64,000 bases of DNA. It comes from Onchocerca volvulus. Lineage: Eukaryota; Nematoda; Chromadorea; Rhabditida; Onchocercidae. The position numbers and the translations under genes were made by a program. The DNA lies in the NCBI GenBank assembly GCA_000499405.2, contig HG738136.1:2086646-2150645 (forward strand). The letters are read 5' to 3'. Shown here piece after piece: positions 11,311 to 23,918 of this stretch (within the stretch, counting starts at the first letter, position 1; every line of letters starts with the position of its first letter). The notes under the pieces are model-generated. The model was not told where the DNA came from. It ran no database searches and worked only from the letters and a program-made list of their open reading frames with translations.

Positions 11311-13238
11311 AATCTCATCGATCGGTTAAATTTCCGAGTGTTATTGTATATTATTAAAATGACAAATTAAAATATCTGATATTTTCTGAAGTAATTTCAG
11401 TCACAGATTATATCAAAAAAAGAGTAATAATCTCATGTAATATAAATGTTCATATATTCCCAAAGGGGAAATTACATCAATTCTCTCAAAACTTATTTCT
11501 GAAGTATGACAGATGCATTTTTTATGTACTTTTTTCAAATAAAAATTTTATTGAATCATTCCATAATATCAAAAGTTCAAATTTCATTTTTATCCAACAA
11601 TTAAAGAGAATATATCAATGAGTTTTCCGAATAATGTTTTTGAGATCTTGAAGTAATATTATCTATTCGAATTCCTTTAGAGTTAAATCAGATTTCATAA
11701 AATCAAAGTTAATCAATCATTTTGTTATCTTTTACCAATCAAACAGGTCAAATCTTGGAATCTGACAGGATTGAATTTTTATTCTTATTGTAATTTAATG
11801 TTTATAATAACAATAAATATGAAATGAGATGAAAGAAAACTAAGTTTTCGTGGGATCGACATCATTATTGCTGCGTTACTAATACTATTTTAGATTCTTT
11901 AGATCATTTTGTTTCTAAATTAGTCGAATAAATTAAATTTAAAAACAATTCCAAATTAGTCAAGTAATTTAAATTCGAAACCATTCAACAGCTACTGACT
12001 GGTTACTATTCTCGACAATATCCTCAATTCACAATTCGTACAAGATGTGCCAAATCTATCAATAAATCTCGAGTAATATCCAAGTCCAGTTATTGAAAAA
12101 ATAAATACCAATTGTTCGATTGACTAGACTATAAAATATTAATCGAAAATTTTCAAACAATTATAAAATAGAATAAATGATGTCACTCATCACTAGAATC
12201 ACAATGCACTTTTTTGAAAATTCATTTCAAATGTAGGAATCCATATCCTCTCCAACATAAAATATCTCTAGTTCACTTAATTTCATACAGGAAATATTTT
12301 TCCAATTTTTTCATCACCATTAATATTCCTTTTTTTTTTTCATAATAATTTTTCTGAAAAAGAAATATCCATTTCTAATGAATTGGATTATTGATTAATA
12401 AACCAGAAAAATTAGTCTAATATCCTAAAATCAACATTGTATAATGAATTAAAATATGAAACAATATTTACTATTCAATATTTTAAATCATATTATATAT
12501 TTTTAAAATAAAGAAAAGAGAAATAAGAAATAAGCTGTAGAGTTGATTAAACTGGTATTGTTCGTAAAACTTTCTGTTGAATAAATCATTTTATTTATGT
12601 ACAAATAAAAGCAAAACCCGTAGGAGGAAATCGTTTCATGCTTATTGGAAGAATAAATGGATGATCATGAAGACTGGAAAGAAATGCTTCTTAAAACAAG
12701 ACAGAATATCATATTCAAATCTACAAAAAAAAAAAAAAAAAAAAAAAAAAAGACTTATTAGTCATTGGACGAGTTTATCTAGGTTCTCCCTTTTTCTTTT
12801 CCAAATGATTTGGTCCATTTTTTGTCTTCTTTTTTGTCATATATTTAATAGAAATAGTTGAATATCATTTGATTCAAAATATTTCCCTTCTTATTTTAGC
12901 AAAAATAGATCAAATTCGTCCAGGAACCAAAATGCAATCTATGAAAAGTTCTAATTTTCATGAATTAAAATGAATTTTACACATCAAATTTCTAATAAAC
13001 CCTGGCAAACAGATAAACAGTAAATAATAGGAAGAGCAATACAATTTATGAAAATCAATTTAATTATGATATCATCAGGAGTAAAATAATATACAGAAAT
13101 GCTTAGCAATTAAAAGACATATCTTCAAAGAAGAAGGCCTGAAACAGCAATAAATTCAAGTAATTTTTGCTGGAATAAATTTTCGATCAGATGAACCCAT
13201 TAAAATGAACATATAATTTTTCTTTTCTATTCGAAATT

Positions 13239-13244
13239 TTTTAT
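13239..13244 (-). terminator. Possible poly(A) signal of the CTD phosphatase gene
   Basis: AATAAA on the minus strand, about 250 bases past the stop. The AT richness makes chance copies common, so this is only a candidate. Confidence 0.3.
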
Positions 13245-13493
13245 TAAAAAATAAGTTTTCTTATTTTTTATCAGTCCATCAAGCTTTGAGTAAAAAGAAG
13301 ACATATGAAGATGTAAAAATTACAAAAAAAAAAAAAAAAAATACAAATTTAATTCATAAATGATTAAATTTATCAGGAAACAATCGCGAGGAAGTAGTAA
13401 CAATGAGTAAATATTCCTGAGGTAGTATAAAGGGAAAAAAGTAATTCGAGAGTTGACAAATGAAGATCAGAAGTGAAGAGTAAAGGGAAATAA

Positions 13494-16400
13494 TTACATT
13501 GCAAAAAACTGCCGTTCAACATCAGCTGCCATATCGTCATCATCTGATTCTGATTCAGCAGAACATGATGATTTTTCCGATTCATTCTCTTCCTCCATCT
13601 CCAGAGCCTGTTTCTTAGTGGATGAAACAAAATTATCCTCATCATTCTCTACAGATTTCCGTTTTACACCTCCACCTTCTTTAGAGGATAAGTTCTTCAG
13701 TAATTTCTCATCTGGATTCTCTTCATCATTGTCAGACACATCTTCCGATAATGCTTCATCAACCTAAAATACCAGATCAAATAATCTGCAACAATTAACA
13801 TTTATTTATTTAACTTTTAGCAATAACTAAAAATAATAAGTTTTAATCGCTAGAATCTACATAATTTGAAAAAAAAAAAGACAAAAAGCGTACTTCATCA
13901 GTCATAAGTGATAAGGCTTCTTTACCAAATGTAGGTAGCCTTGAGAATTCATCAACTACAATAGTGCCACCTTGAAGCTTTTCCGAGCTTCGAGCTTCAT
14001 CTTTCAATAATTCAAATTCTTTTTCATCCGCCTAAAAATATAAATACAAATAATGGTTTAAACAGGTAAAATTTAGTTTTTTTTTTCAAATCCATACAAA
14101 AATAACAATAACTGATAAAAGGAAAACAATCATCTCGACATAATACATAAGCTTCACCATAACAACAGCCTATAACGAGCTACCGCTCCAACAATCGGAA
14201 TGAATGTTTATTGAAATGATGACTAAATTTTAATGTAAATTTGCATATTTAATAAATCGAATTAAATTATTCAATACCTTTTCCCATCTTTCAACACACA
14301 TAAACAACCATTTAGGATTCACTATATATACATTCGGTAGCTTCTGCGCCTCATGAACTTTCCTAAAAAATGTATATATATATCGAAAATATCTTCATAT
14401 AAATAATGATATACTTCGAAAAGCTAACGATTGAAAATTTGCAAGTAATTCAAAAAGTTTATAAAATATTGCTATGTCAATTCTTTTTCTAGTGGAGTCA
14501 AATCTTATTAGAGAATAAAAGAAATGAATATTTATTACAGAGTAATAGAATCGAAACATTATACCAAGCATTGTCATTTTGACTAAAATAACCTATAATT
14601 TAATACGAGGATAGAATAGACAGCATTATTTAATGGCCAATAAACTCAGTCTGAAAAATCCTGTTGATCTGTCGTGCGCAAACATGCAGTGGAACTACTT
14701 TTGGAAAATATGACGATAACTGACATTTAGCGCAAAGTTAAAAGAAAAAAAAAGCACTATGATCGCTTAAGAAAAATTTTTTCTTTTAATTTACAATTTG
14801 AAAGCCCAGTTATTCAAACATAATATATTTACATTTCCTCAAAAAAAAAAGGTCAAATTTAATAGACAGTTGCACTAACGTCGTGCCCCATCGTGCTGCA
14901 ATTACGTGAGTTGTAGAACTGCTCACGTTATCCGTAACAACAGCACCAAACTGTACACATAATCGATATGCTTCTGTTTTCTTAATATCAACACCAACGG
15001 GTATAACGCCGCTGAGTACTATTGAACAATTACGTAATACTTGCCTTCGAAGATACGATATTATTCCTTTCAAATCCTTAAATTACGAATTTCTATACCA
15101 ATGTTAAAGAAAACATTCAACAGGAAATCAACTACGAAAATTGTTCGTGTTAAACAATTTTCTCACAGTTCACTTAACTAATTTAATTTATACGAAATAT
15201 TAAATCTATCTGTCTATACATATTATATTATGGCAAAATAAGAAACAAATCCCGCATTTTTATGCATTTTTATTGAAAGATCTTATATGTCGTTTATCGA
15301 TAAATTATATTATGAATAAAATCAAGAAAAAAGGAAATGCCGGAAAGATATAGAAAATTTTGAATATTTTGCTCCAAATCAAAGAGAAATTTGTTAAACG
15401 TACCGGAAAACGATTTACTTTTGCATCATCATACAATTCATAAAAAGCACTATGTACTTTAGTAAGGACAACTGCAACATATTCCAGTGTTTCATCATCT
15501 TCTGATTCCATATCCTGTTCTGCGTAACTACCAGAAAGAATCGATTCACCTTTATCGTATCTTGGGGCATTGATATCACCAATTTCTTTAAAGAATCGAT
15601 ATGGTTTCACCTATAAATTAAATATAAACTATATACATCGCAAATATATGCATCTATGACATAATACTATTTTATGAAGTTTGTCAAATTCTCAATTACC
15701 TGAATAAGGGCATCTGAGTACTGCCAAACATCAGGCCTATCATCAATCATCACAATCATATGATCACCACATGGAAATAATGCCTGCATATTTCTTGTTT
15801 TATACATCGCACAAAATAATTCATCGCGTGACAATATCCCTAAAGCATTATTTTAAACAATGATTTCTCAGTAAATTTTTACTCTCATTTTTGCATACAA
15901 AATTTCTGAAGTGAGAATTAATTATCTTTTGATTCTTTAAAAAACGTAAAACTAAGAGATAACTGCAAATTCATGCATAAATACTAATTAAATTTTTGGG
16001 CGAAAGCATTATGTTTGTTTCACGAAGAACGGTACAGTTCTAGGCATAAAGTCTAATTATATATTAAAATACATTTTTTCATATGTTTTCGGCATTAAAA
16101 AAACTTCCTTTTCCTACTTTCGTCATAACTGGCATAACTATAAGTGAAGTAACATTAAGAATTAACAGATTTTTTGAAAACTGTCAAGTAAATCAACTAA
16201 TCCACATACGTTATTAATATTTAGAATAGAAACATAAATAACTAACTATGGCCAAAATATATCTTATCAGGATCTAGAAATTCAGCGATACGATGAGCAT
16301 ACTGTCTTTCTCCGTAACTAATTATATGCATTTCATATAATGTTGCCATACGTCGCAAAAATTCGCGTGCATATGGGCGAATTTTGGTGTAGAAATCAGT

Positions 16401-16628
16401 TCCTTTCAATTTATAATGCAAAACATCCTGAAAAAAAAAATTCATGATAAGTATTCATATTTCATAATAATGGTAACATTATACCATGCATATTAGAAAA
16501 TATAAAATAGATATTTGATTGGATAATAATGATTAATTTCTTCGTCTGAAAAATAATTTCTTTGTAGGTGATTAGCTCAGAATCAACTTTTCTATCTAAT
16601 AATTAATTTGAAATCAGCTTATCTTTAC

Positions 16629-16704
<76 letters not shown>

Positions 16705-18113
16705 ACTGAAAACCAAAAAAACCAAAATTAAAAAATATTTTTAAAATTAATTTTGAACTGATTACCGTGTCTTTTTCAACTTTAAAAGTGTGATTGGTTG
16801 TATGTATGAGTGTTTGATCCAAATCAACTAATAATACCAATTTGCGTGCTTTTAGAAGTAATTCACGATCCCGATTGCCTATTTTCCGAGCCAGCTAAAA
16901 TTAAGATTAAGTACAATATCTTATTTAAAAAATAAGATTTCAATGTAATTTCAGTGTGAAAAAAAGAATTTTTTTTGTTTTTAGTTGGTTGATTAGAATA
17001 ACTACATTTCGATAGTTTAATGCGACTGAAGAAGTTAAAATGAACCTCGTCAGAGACAATGAGTTCAGGAACATGATGTATCATTGACACGTTCGCAGTA
17101 CTGGCCTCCGCCAAATTTCCAGAAGTTCCTGTCTTACTATAAAGACGCTTTATGAATCTTACATTTTTTCTTAAATAAATTAGATCTTTTACAATAACAT
17201 ACATGATTTATTATATAAAACAGCAATACAAGATATTTTCTTTGAAAAAAAGCAAAAAGAATTGTTAATTAATAGAAATAAAATCAAACCAACTCTCTTA
17301 AATCTTTGCCGCACGATGCGCACATATCTTTGATCACAATCTCATGACTGCAAGCTCGTAGATTGGCAACAATCATGCCCTTTTTCAATTTCTACAAAAG
17401 AGAGATTTTCAAAACTGAATATATTTTTTATAAAACATTTCAGCTCACTGACAGCTGTCTGAATTCCATCGAATCTTTACAGAATTTAAATGAAGCAATA
17501 ATTGTGGATAATCCATCATATTTTTTTAATGCAAAATTATAAAATTTATGAGAAGCAAAATTATTATCTCTGCTAAATATCCTATTCATCTCATTGCTAT
17601 AGAAAGCACAGAAAACAGTATTTTAATTTACATTATAGATAAAGTATTGAAATATGATATAACCAAATTAATTATTTTTATCATTTGTTATTAAAATACA
17701 TAATAATAATAATTTTGATGGTTTTTCAATTAACATTAAATTTCTAAAGAAAGTTCAACTACTATTCAACTATTTATCTGTAAGAAATTAAAAACCATAA
17801 AAATTAAAAATTATTTAATGTCATTAATATTATAAAATACTTACTACATTTAACTTTTAAAGAATAAAACATACTTAATGTGATATAAGATAAATCATCA
17901 AGATCAATCAAACATTATTACTTTTCCTTTTTTAATGGTGGTATCAATGGCAATGACACCAGCTGTAGAAGTTCTTAGTGATTTTTTCTCCGCATTTTTA
18001 GTATCATAAATGAAAAGTATTGCATCGGCAGATACGTAAGCACCATCGGTAATTTTCCAATTAACCAATTCACCTTCTTCATCATCAAATATTATATCCG
18101 TTTTACTTTCCAT
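13494..18113 (-). CDS. fcp-1: FCP1-type RNA polymerase II CTD phosphatase, 575 aa
   Basis: Removes phosphate from the C-terminal repeats of RNA polymerase II so that it can be reused. Exons are 17922-18113, 17294-17391, 17046-17136, 16766-16894, 16247-16427, 15700-15839, 15404-15610, 14880-15076, 14278-14362, 13894-14031 and 13494-13763, together 1728 bases in one frame. The N-terminus is the lipoyl-like domain of FCP1, followed by a Cys pair (MCASCGKDL). The catalytic motif is VDLDQTLIHTT (D151, D153); IDDRPDVW (D263, D264) supplies the second acidic site. FLDPDKIYFGHRILSRDE is a family hallmark. A BRCT domain lies at about 347-440 (VNPKWLFMCVERW). An acidic, Ser-rich tail ends AADVERQFFAM, like the TFIIF-binding tail of human FCP1. 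It is shorter than human FCP1 (961 aa). An in-frame ATG 33 bases upstream would add MLITFFSVTGN. Confidence 0.96.
16631..16700. repeat. Poly-A / poly-T / poly-A tract in an intron of the phosphatase gene
   Basis: About 28 A, a short T run, then about 30 A with almost no other base. It lies inside the intron between the exons at 16247-16427 and 16766-16894. Such tracts are prone to length errors in reads. Confidence 0.85.
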
Positions 18114-18997
18114 ATTTCCAGTAACCGAAAAAAAAGTTATTAGCATCTATTAAATTAATGTATAAAATTTATTCAACTTCCTTTGACACATAATAGCTCA
18201 CGTAATAACTAACGTAATTACTAATGAATATAGGAATTTACACAATCATAACATATAATATAATAATAATAATAATAATAATAATTAAAGATTACTTAAT
18301 GAATTTATCAAAAGAGAAAACACTGAATGAGCTGGAATAGTTTAAAGAGGATATATTTTTGTGACTATAATTATAAAACGATCTATTAATGCTCAATACC
18401 GCGATGCTACGGGATATTCCTCAGTATTACCATTACTGATGGATAAGATGAATAAATTTTATATCAAATATTATCATTAGCTATCAGTCTAGAATAAAGA
18501 GTGCGATTTATCAGAGGGAAGAAAAGCGGAGATATTGATTAATGAAGAGAAAGAAAATATAATGGAAAGGTAGGATTCGATGATGAACAGCAATAAAGGT
18601 AGGCGGAATAATTAAGGTTAATTTCGCCAATTTGACCTCTCTCTTAATCTTAGCTTAAACTTCTGTCATCATCTACCGTATGTTTACATGTAAACATTCA
18701 CAATCAATATTCCAATGTGATTATTCCTTCATAACATAAACATATTCAAATCTTATATTCACGTCTTAAGCTCACGTATTCATCTATCTTTACGTTCAAA
18801 AAATGAATACACGGAGTTCATTATGTTTGAAATCTACGTGTTCACCTATCTTCATGCTATTCACGAGCGTTTTCTGCGTGTTCATCTATTTTTAGCTATT
18901 CCTTACGTCGGAACATTTTTAAACATGAAAAGAAGCCTGAATCAAATGATCTTTAGCAAAAAATAATCGAATGATTCTAGTTTACATAGTAATAAGT

Positions 18998-19288
18998 ATA
19001 TTTGGTCTGAAATGCCACTTCACGTATTGTCTTTACTTGTTAATACTCTTGTCTTTCACGTTCTATTTTCGTAGCATATAGAAGTTTACGTGTCCTACGT
19101 CAGCAACATTTACGCAAAATTCCGCATAAACACAAAATATAAATATATTTAGTGGTCTAAAATTTCCATTTCACGTATTACTTTACTTACGTAATGCTCT
19201 CATATTTTATGTTCTACATTGGTAACATTCAGAAATCTACGTATCCTACGTCAACGATACTTACGTCGAAATTTCTATTAACACAAAA
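18998..19288. repeat. Two diverged tandem copies of about 145 bp rich in TTACGT
   Basis: Copies begin near 18998 (TATATTTGGTCTGAAATGCC) and 19142 (TATATTTAGTGGTCTAAAAT). Both contain TTCACGTATT, TTTACTT, CCTACGTCA and a closing ACACAAAA. Further loose copies of TTACGT and CACGTATTC extend back to about 18760. Confidence 0.75.
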
Positions 19289-19417
19289 AAATGAAATAAA
19301 AAAAAAAAAAATTCCATCTTAAAGTCTTTCGCAAATTGGATATGGTCCCATTACTATTGGAGTCATTTAAGCTGTCAATAAAAATATTGGCCATTTTGGC
19401 GGAGAGATTGTCATGTT

Positions 19418-19447
19418 CTGGGGAATCCCGGGGATTTCCCGGAGCCG
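19418..19447. promoter_or_regulatory. GC-rich patch upstream of the metaxin gene
   Basis: The run GGGGAATCCCGGGGATTTCC is nearly self-complementary and stands in otherwise very AT-rich DNA, about 620 bases before the metaxin start. GGGGATTTCC resembles a Rel-type site, but that name rests on similarity alone. Confidence 0.35.
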
Positions 19448-20053
19448 TGTATTGTTTTATTTGATAGTTTCTCAGTCTTTTAACAATTAATTATACATTT
19501 ACTTACCAACGACTATCTTCCCTCACTTGGATCATTGTCAAAATTGCTGTGTATTATTTCTTTGCTCTAATAGCAAATATTGCTAGAGATTTTTATCTAT
19601 CTTTTTTGTCTCTTTCTATCCACATTCCTCTTTCATTCCCTCCTCCTCTCTTTCTCTCTGATATCTTTATTTTGCATTCTTCTTCATCGAATTGTTTACA
19701 AATATAACAAAAGACGAAATATCGTTAAAAAAAAAAAAAAAAAAAAAATAACATTTAAAATATTTGAAATTTAAATCATTTAATAAATTCATATAAAAAA
19801 GAATACTGATAATGTTTCAGTTTTATCAATTTTTTAAAAAAAAAAAAGAGGAAAAAGAAAATAGAATTCAAATTTTTAGAAACAATTTACTTTATCAAAA
19901 AAAAAGAAAGTTTGGTCAAAAATCAGAAATTGATAATAAAAAATGGGAAAATTATGAGCCAACAATTTTTGAATACTGAGAACATTTTCTTCTTTTTCTT
20001 TTTCCAGATTGTTTTTTTTTTCCGAAATTTAAGATTAATTTTACGGAAGTGAT

Positions 20054-22927
20054 ATGGAATTGTATATATGGCCATCCGATTTTGGTTTACCTTCGATAGA
20101 TTCTCGCTGTCTTCAATTCATGGTAATGAATTTATCAGTTTTATTAGGAATATATTATATAATGTGAAACTTAAATTCAAAATGAATGATTGAAATCCCG
20201 GGATTTTTGTTTTCTTATTTTTTTTATTTCAAAACTTCCTATTTTATGTATACGAAAAGTATAGAAAAACCAATAAGTTTGATTATTTTAATAGGCATGT
20301 GCCAAGTTTTGTGCAGCACCAGTATCCGTAATTCCTTGTTGTTCACCATGGAAAAGTCAAAATGGTAAGTTGAACTTTACAAAATTAATTTTCTACTCAT
20401 TCCGAAAGAAATTCAGTTCAATTTAAAACTAACTCTCCATCGATTGACTATTGTTGCAGGTGAATATCCGATGTTTGTTGATCGTAGTAATTTGACCGAG
20501 AAAATCTTCGATTTCGATAAATTTGCCGATATGCTACGAAAAAGTGGCCAGGTATGAAGTTAATTAGTGATGATATTTCCAGTGCAAATCATTTTTTAAT
20601 TTCAAAAGATGCGTTTATTTTGATGCAGTTTATTGGTAACAATTAGTAAAATAACTTTTTTATGAATTTGAGATGCTGAACTCCGTATTTCACGTTCCAC
20701 TATGCTATGGATATTACTGGCAAAAAATTGAGAAACCAAATGTGATATTATCATATACAAATACGCATATACAAAAACAGATGTATTATGAGGATATATT
20801 TGTCGTGAAAATATTTTTGCGATTATGACAATTCCTTTTAGAAAACGGTATTTATTAAATAGGGAACAATTACGAAGCAACAATTATTCGAAAATATCCA
20901 AATGGTTAATCACTGTGTTCTTTTCCTTTGTTGCTCGTAGAACAGAAGATTTTTTGTCCCTTTTGTTGATTGGAATCGAATTGCTGGGGTCGTTGTACAA
21001 TAATGTCGGTAGAAAACCCTTGTAGAACACTGTTGTAGTAACGCAGGCGCTCCTTGACTGATAGTGGAATAAGAATGTACTTCTGCTCCAAATCCGATCC
21101 TTATATATCCTTTCGGAATCCCTTCTTCTTTCCTGATCTCCAATTTAGCACCTCATGTTCTCGCTTTGTTTAACTGTTAGTTGAGCCGTTTTGGCGGGGA
21201 ACATGTTTATCCTACTGTTATCGGTCTATTGGTACGTTTGAAATTACGCGCTTCATGACCTTTAACATCCCTTGTTTATATCAATTTTCGGATTTTTCCG
21301 CCAATATTTGATAGAAAGAAAATTACCGTAAAAAATGCGTAATCCTTCTAGATATGTTGTATGTATGTTAGCAGTATAGAAATTGAAATGATTAGAAAGA
21401 TTTCATTCGATAATTTAAGAAGCGAATAAATGTGAAGATTTCGTTTATAGGAAATTAATCGCTATTATTTGAGGAAGTTGTACTGGACAGTGAATTAAGA
21501 ACGAGTGAAAAATGCGAATTTGAAGCATATGCAAGTTTGATGCATCGAAATTTCTATCCTGCTGAGGTTCGAATCACATCATTGTTTAATACTTCTCATA
21601 TTAATTTACTTAACAGATTGTTTCTTGTAATTAATTTGAATTTAATTTTTCAGAATGAACATTATTTTTTCGAAAAATTCTGTTTGATATTGAGTAGCAA
21701 ATTTTGATAGTGTGTTAGAAAGTTTTTGAGTTTTTTTTTTTTTTTTTTTTTTCGAAACTCAAAGTCTTCATTTCAGTTGCAATTTCTCTGGCTTGATTCT
21801 TTCAATTACTCAGCAATTACACAACATTGGTATTCAAAACAACTATTGTTTGGTTATAATTTATATTATTTGGAGAAGCGTCGTAGACGGGCTCAAGCCT
21901 ACATTTCAGCTTGCGGCCGTAGTGAAACTCAAATTATTCATGATGCCGTGAATACGATCAATTTTTTAGAAGATAGACTTGATAACAAAAAGTACTTCTA
22001 TGGCGACAAGTATGTAAAACTGAAATATAATTTGTCATGTTAATTCCAGATTATCTTTACGTTAGCAAAATTATGTACGTAATATTTCAGTTTTTAAAAA
22101 GTTTATATATGGTTATGTCGTCCATTTATCCTTTTTTCTTTTCAGACCAACTTCCATTGATGCCTTAATTTTTGGGTATTTGGCACCATTTCTAAAACTA
22201 CCACTTCCATCAGATCGACTGCAGCAACACATAATGAGTTGTCCAAATGTTGTACGATTTATTGAATCTATTATAAGCATATATCTGCCACTCAGTGAAA
22301 CTCAAATGAGGCAACAAGCTGCTCTAAAGGTTATCATTTGGCATTTTTTTTTTCTCATTAAGTGCTTTAGACATATGGTTATTTTTGTTATATAAGATAA
22401 TCTTCAGGATAAATGGAATAACCGGCGGCGTCGGGCACAAAAAGAAGCAGCACAGATGGATTTACGACGAACTACAAAGAAGGAACAGGAATCATCAGTA
22501 AGTTTGTAGATAACTAAGTAACAAATACAGAAAAAAACAAAAGCGGTGTTACAGAAATTCACGTATTGAAGGAAATTAATTGAAATAGATTGAAGATTGA
22601 AGAAATAATTAGAAGCTCAAAATTTCCTGTGTGCGGTTGATTTTGAGCTCCTTGTTGTTTGGTGTTTAAACCTAAATATTTTTATTAATAATAAGGGAAG
22701 GAAGAGCAGATCTATTGAATTAGAACATCATTTCATTGTTTGCAAAAAGTTTAAAAGCGTATCAAATTACGAGATTATTTATACTTTATTATGTTGTTCA
22801 GGGTCCAGTAACTGAAACGATCTTCTTTGCTGTAGGCGCAGTAACAATATCTGTGTTATTTGCTGTACATTGCGGTTTATTATCATTTGGTGTGGTGGAA
22901 GAAGAACCGCAGTTTGAAATGATTTGA
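20054..22927 (+). CDS. mtx-1: Metaxin-1 homologue, 318 aa
   Basis: Outer mitochondrial membrane protein of the SAM/metaxin complex, involved in inserting proteins into that membrane; in C. elegans metaxins also link mitochondria to motors. Exons are 20054-20122, 20295-20364, 20460-20551, 21474-21566, 21777-22009, 22146-22329, 22408-22497 and 22802-22927, 957 bases in one frame. The N-terminal GST-like fold opens [16 protein letters not shown] and continues [10 protein letters not shown]. The C-terminal GST-like part has [30 protein letters not shown] and [16 protein letters not shown], all close to vertebrate metaxin-1 (LGSQKFFFGDAPASLDA). A basic stretch ([10 protein letters not shown]) precedes a membrane segment at about 282-304. 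The length matches human metaxin-1 (317). The acceptor of exon 4 (TATTTGAG) is weaker than usual; the alternative TTTATAG at 21450 would bring an in-frame stop. Confidence 0.93.
20880..21310. mobile_element. GC-richer insertion in metaxin intron 3, possible mobile-element relic
   Basis: This stretch has visibly more G and C than the rest of the 0.9-kb intron. It carries overlapping short ORFs on both strands and a block (GAGCCGTTTTGGCGGGGAAC, then ATGTTTATCCT near 21184-21215) that recurs at about 40322-40354 beside Helitron-like pieces. I cannot assign its ORFs to a family. Confidence 0.4.
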
Positions 22928-23245
22928 AATTATCATTTCATCTATTTTTTTTAATTTTTTTTTTTTATTGACGTGATTTTTGGCATAACAATAGTAATGT
23001 CTCATATGAATTAATAGATTTTTGTAAATTGTTATAGAAAATTCGTCTTATGTTTCATATTTTATAGAGTTTTTTTGTTCATCCCATTTTTGCCATAAAA
23101 CTAATAGTTGATGCCATATCCTTTAGTAGTTGAAAGATATATCCGATCGTTCACTATATAAAAGTACTGATAAGTGATATAAAAAATTTTGTCCTTTTCC
23201 ATGTGTACTTTATCTTTTTTTCATTTTCTGTGTTTCTTTCGTGAT

Positions 23246-23251
23246 AATAAA
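23246..23251 (+). terminator. Possible poly(A) signal of the metaxin gene
   Basis: AATAAA about 320 bases after the stop, following a T-rich stretch. It is a candidate only. Confidence 0.3.
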
Positions 23252-23726
23252 AATTTACTATATATCCAAAAAAATAAGTCACTTAACATTCTGAAAAAAG
23301 ATGTTAATTCCGTAAAATTGACGAATTTCAATATCCTGTCATGGAATAATTTAAAACATTATTAATTTCTGATTATTTTTCGTGTTTAGTATCCTGAAAA
23401 ATTACCTGCATGAAAATTCCATTTGTCAATAGAAAAAAATTTGTTTGAAAGAAAATCCGATCTGGTTTGGCTTCTCTTTCGTGTTTCTTTTTTTTTCTCC
23501 CGATTATTGCAAGAATTCCATTGTACCATTTCATAAGTTATTGCATATAATGATGTCACAAATGATTGTAAGCAAAAAGAAAAAAGAAAAAAAAGTACTC
23601 GTCAGGTAATAGTTCAAACAGGCTGTTATTATATTCTAAAGTGGTGAAAATTTTACATAGACCGTGATCATATTTTCTAAAATCACTAGAACTTTAGTTA
23701 AACAGAAAAGTTTATTTTAACAGCAA

Positions 23727-23918
23727 TCTATATAAATAAAAATGTAAATATTCATTGCGGCTTTTGACGCAACATTGCGAATTCGTCACCGATTGCTTTG
23801 AAATTTTGACACAACGTTGCATTCGAATAAGTTGTGTTTCTATGGAGATATACCTGTTTTTTTTTTTACCTGTTACACTTACGACAGGTTAAAGTGAGCG
23901 ATATTTTTACTTATGTAG
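23727..23918. mobile_element. Inverted-end repeat element, copy 2
   Basis: Begins TCTATATAAATAAAAATGTA after an A. Inside it has GATTGCTTTGAAATTTTGAC and TTGCATTCGAATAAG, shared with copy 1, then a T run followed by TACCTGTTACACTTACGACAGGT, like the palindrome of copy 1. It ends with a decayed inverted end (TTTTTACTTATGTAGA). Confidence 0.65.

Larger units (their letters stand above)
7619..13493. other. Gene-poor region upstream of the syntaxin gene
   Basis: About 5.9 kb between the syntaxin start and the phosphatase stop, both genes on the minus strand. The ORFs here are short and low-complexity (the one at 9620-9877 is made of a tandem repeat). It holds long A tracts at 8521-8555 and 12725-12751, several tandem repeats listed separately, and one inverted-end element. 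The part next to 7618 should carry the syntaxin promoter, but I see no defined motif. Confidence 0.6.
18114..20053. promoter_or_regulatory. Divergent promoter region between phosphatase and metaxin genes
   Basis: About 1.9 kb between two genes transcribed away from each other, so both promoters should lie here. It holds an (AAT)n run at about 18258-18286, a two-copy tandem repeat at 18998-19288, and an unusual GC-rich patch at 19418-19447. I see no ORF of note; the hydrophobic ORF at 19580-19774 ends in a poly-Lys run from an A tract and is not convincing. Confidence 0.55.

Noticed and set aside
4930..18113. Phosphatase and syntaxin genes as a trans-spliced operon
   Set aside because: They share a strand but are 5.9 kb apart, far more than the few hundred bases typical of nematode operons, and no spliced-leader signal is evident.
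20602..21143. Several ORFs of 60-93 residues on both strands inside the metaxin intron
   Set aside because: They overlap on opposite strands and lie in an intron with a repeat-like block. At most they are relics, and I cannot name a protein.
21560..21580. GGTTCGAATCA, like a tRNA T-arm
   Set aside because: No acceptor stem or D/anticodon arms can be built around it; it straddles the end of a metaxin exon.
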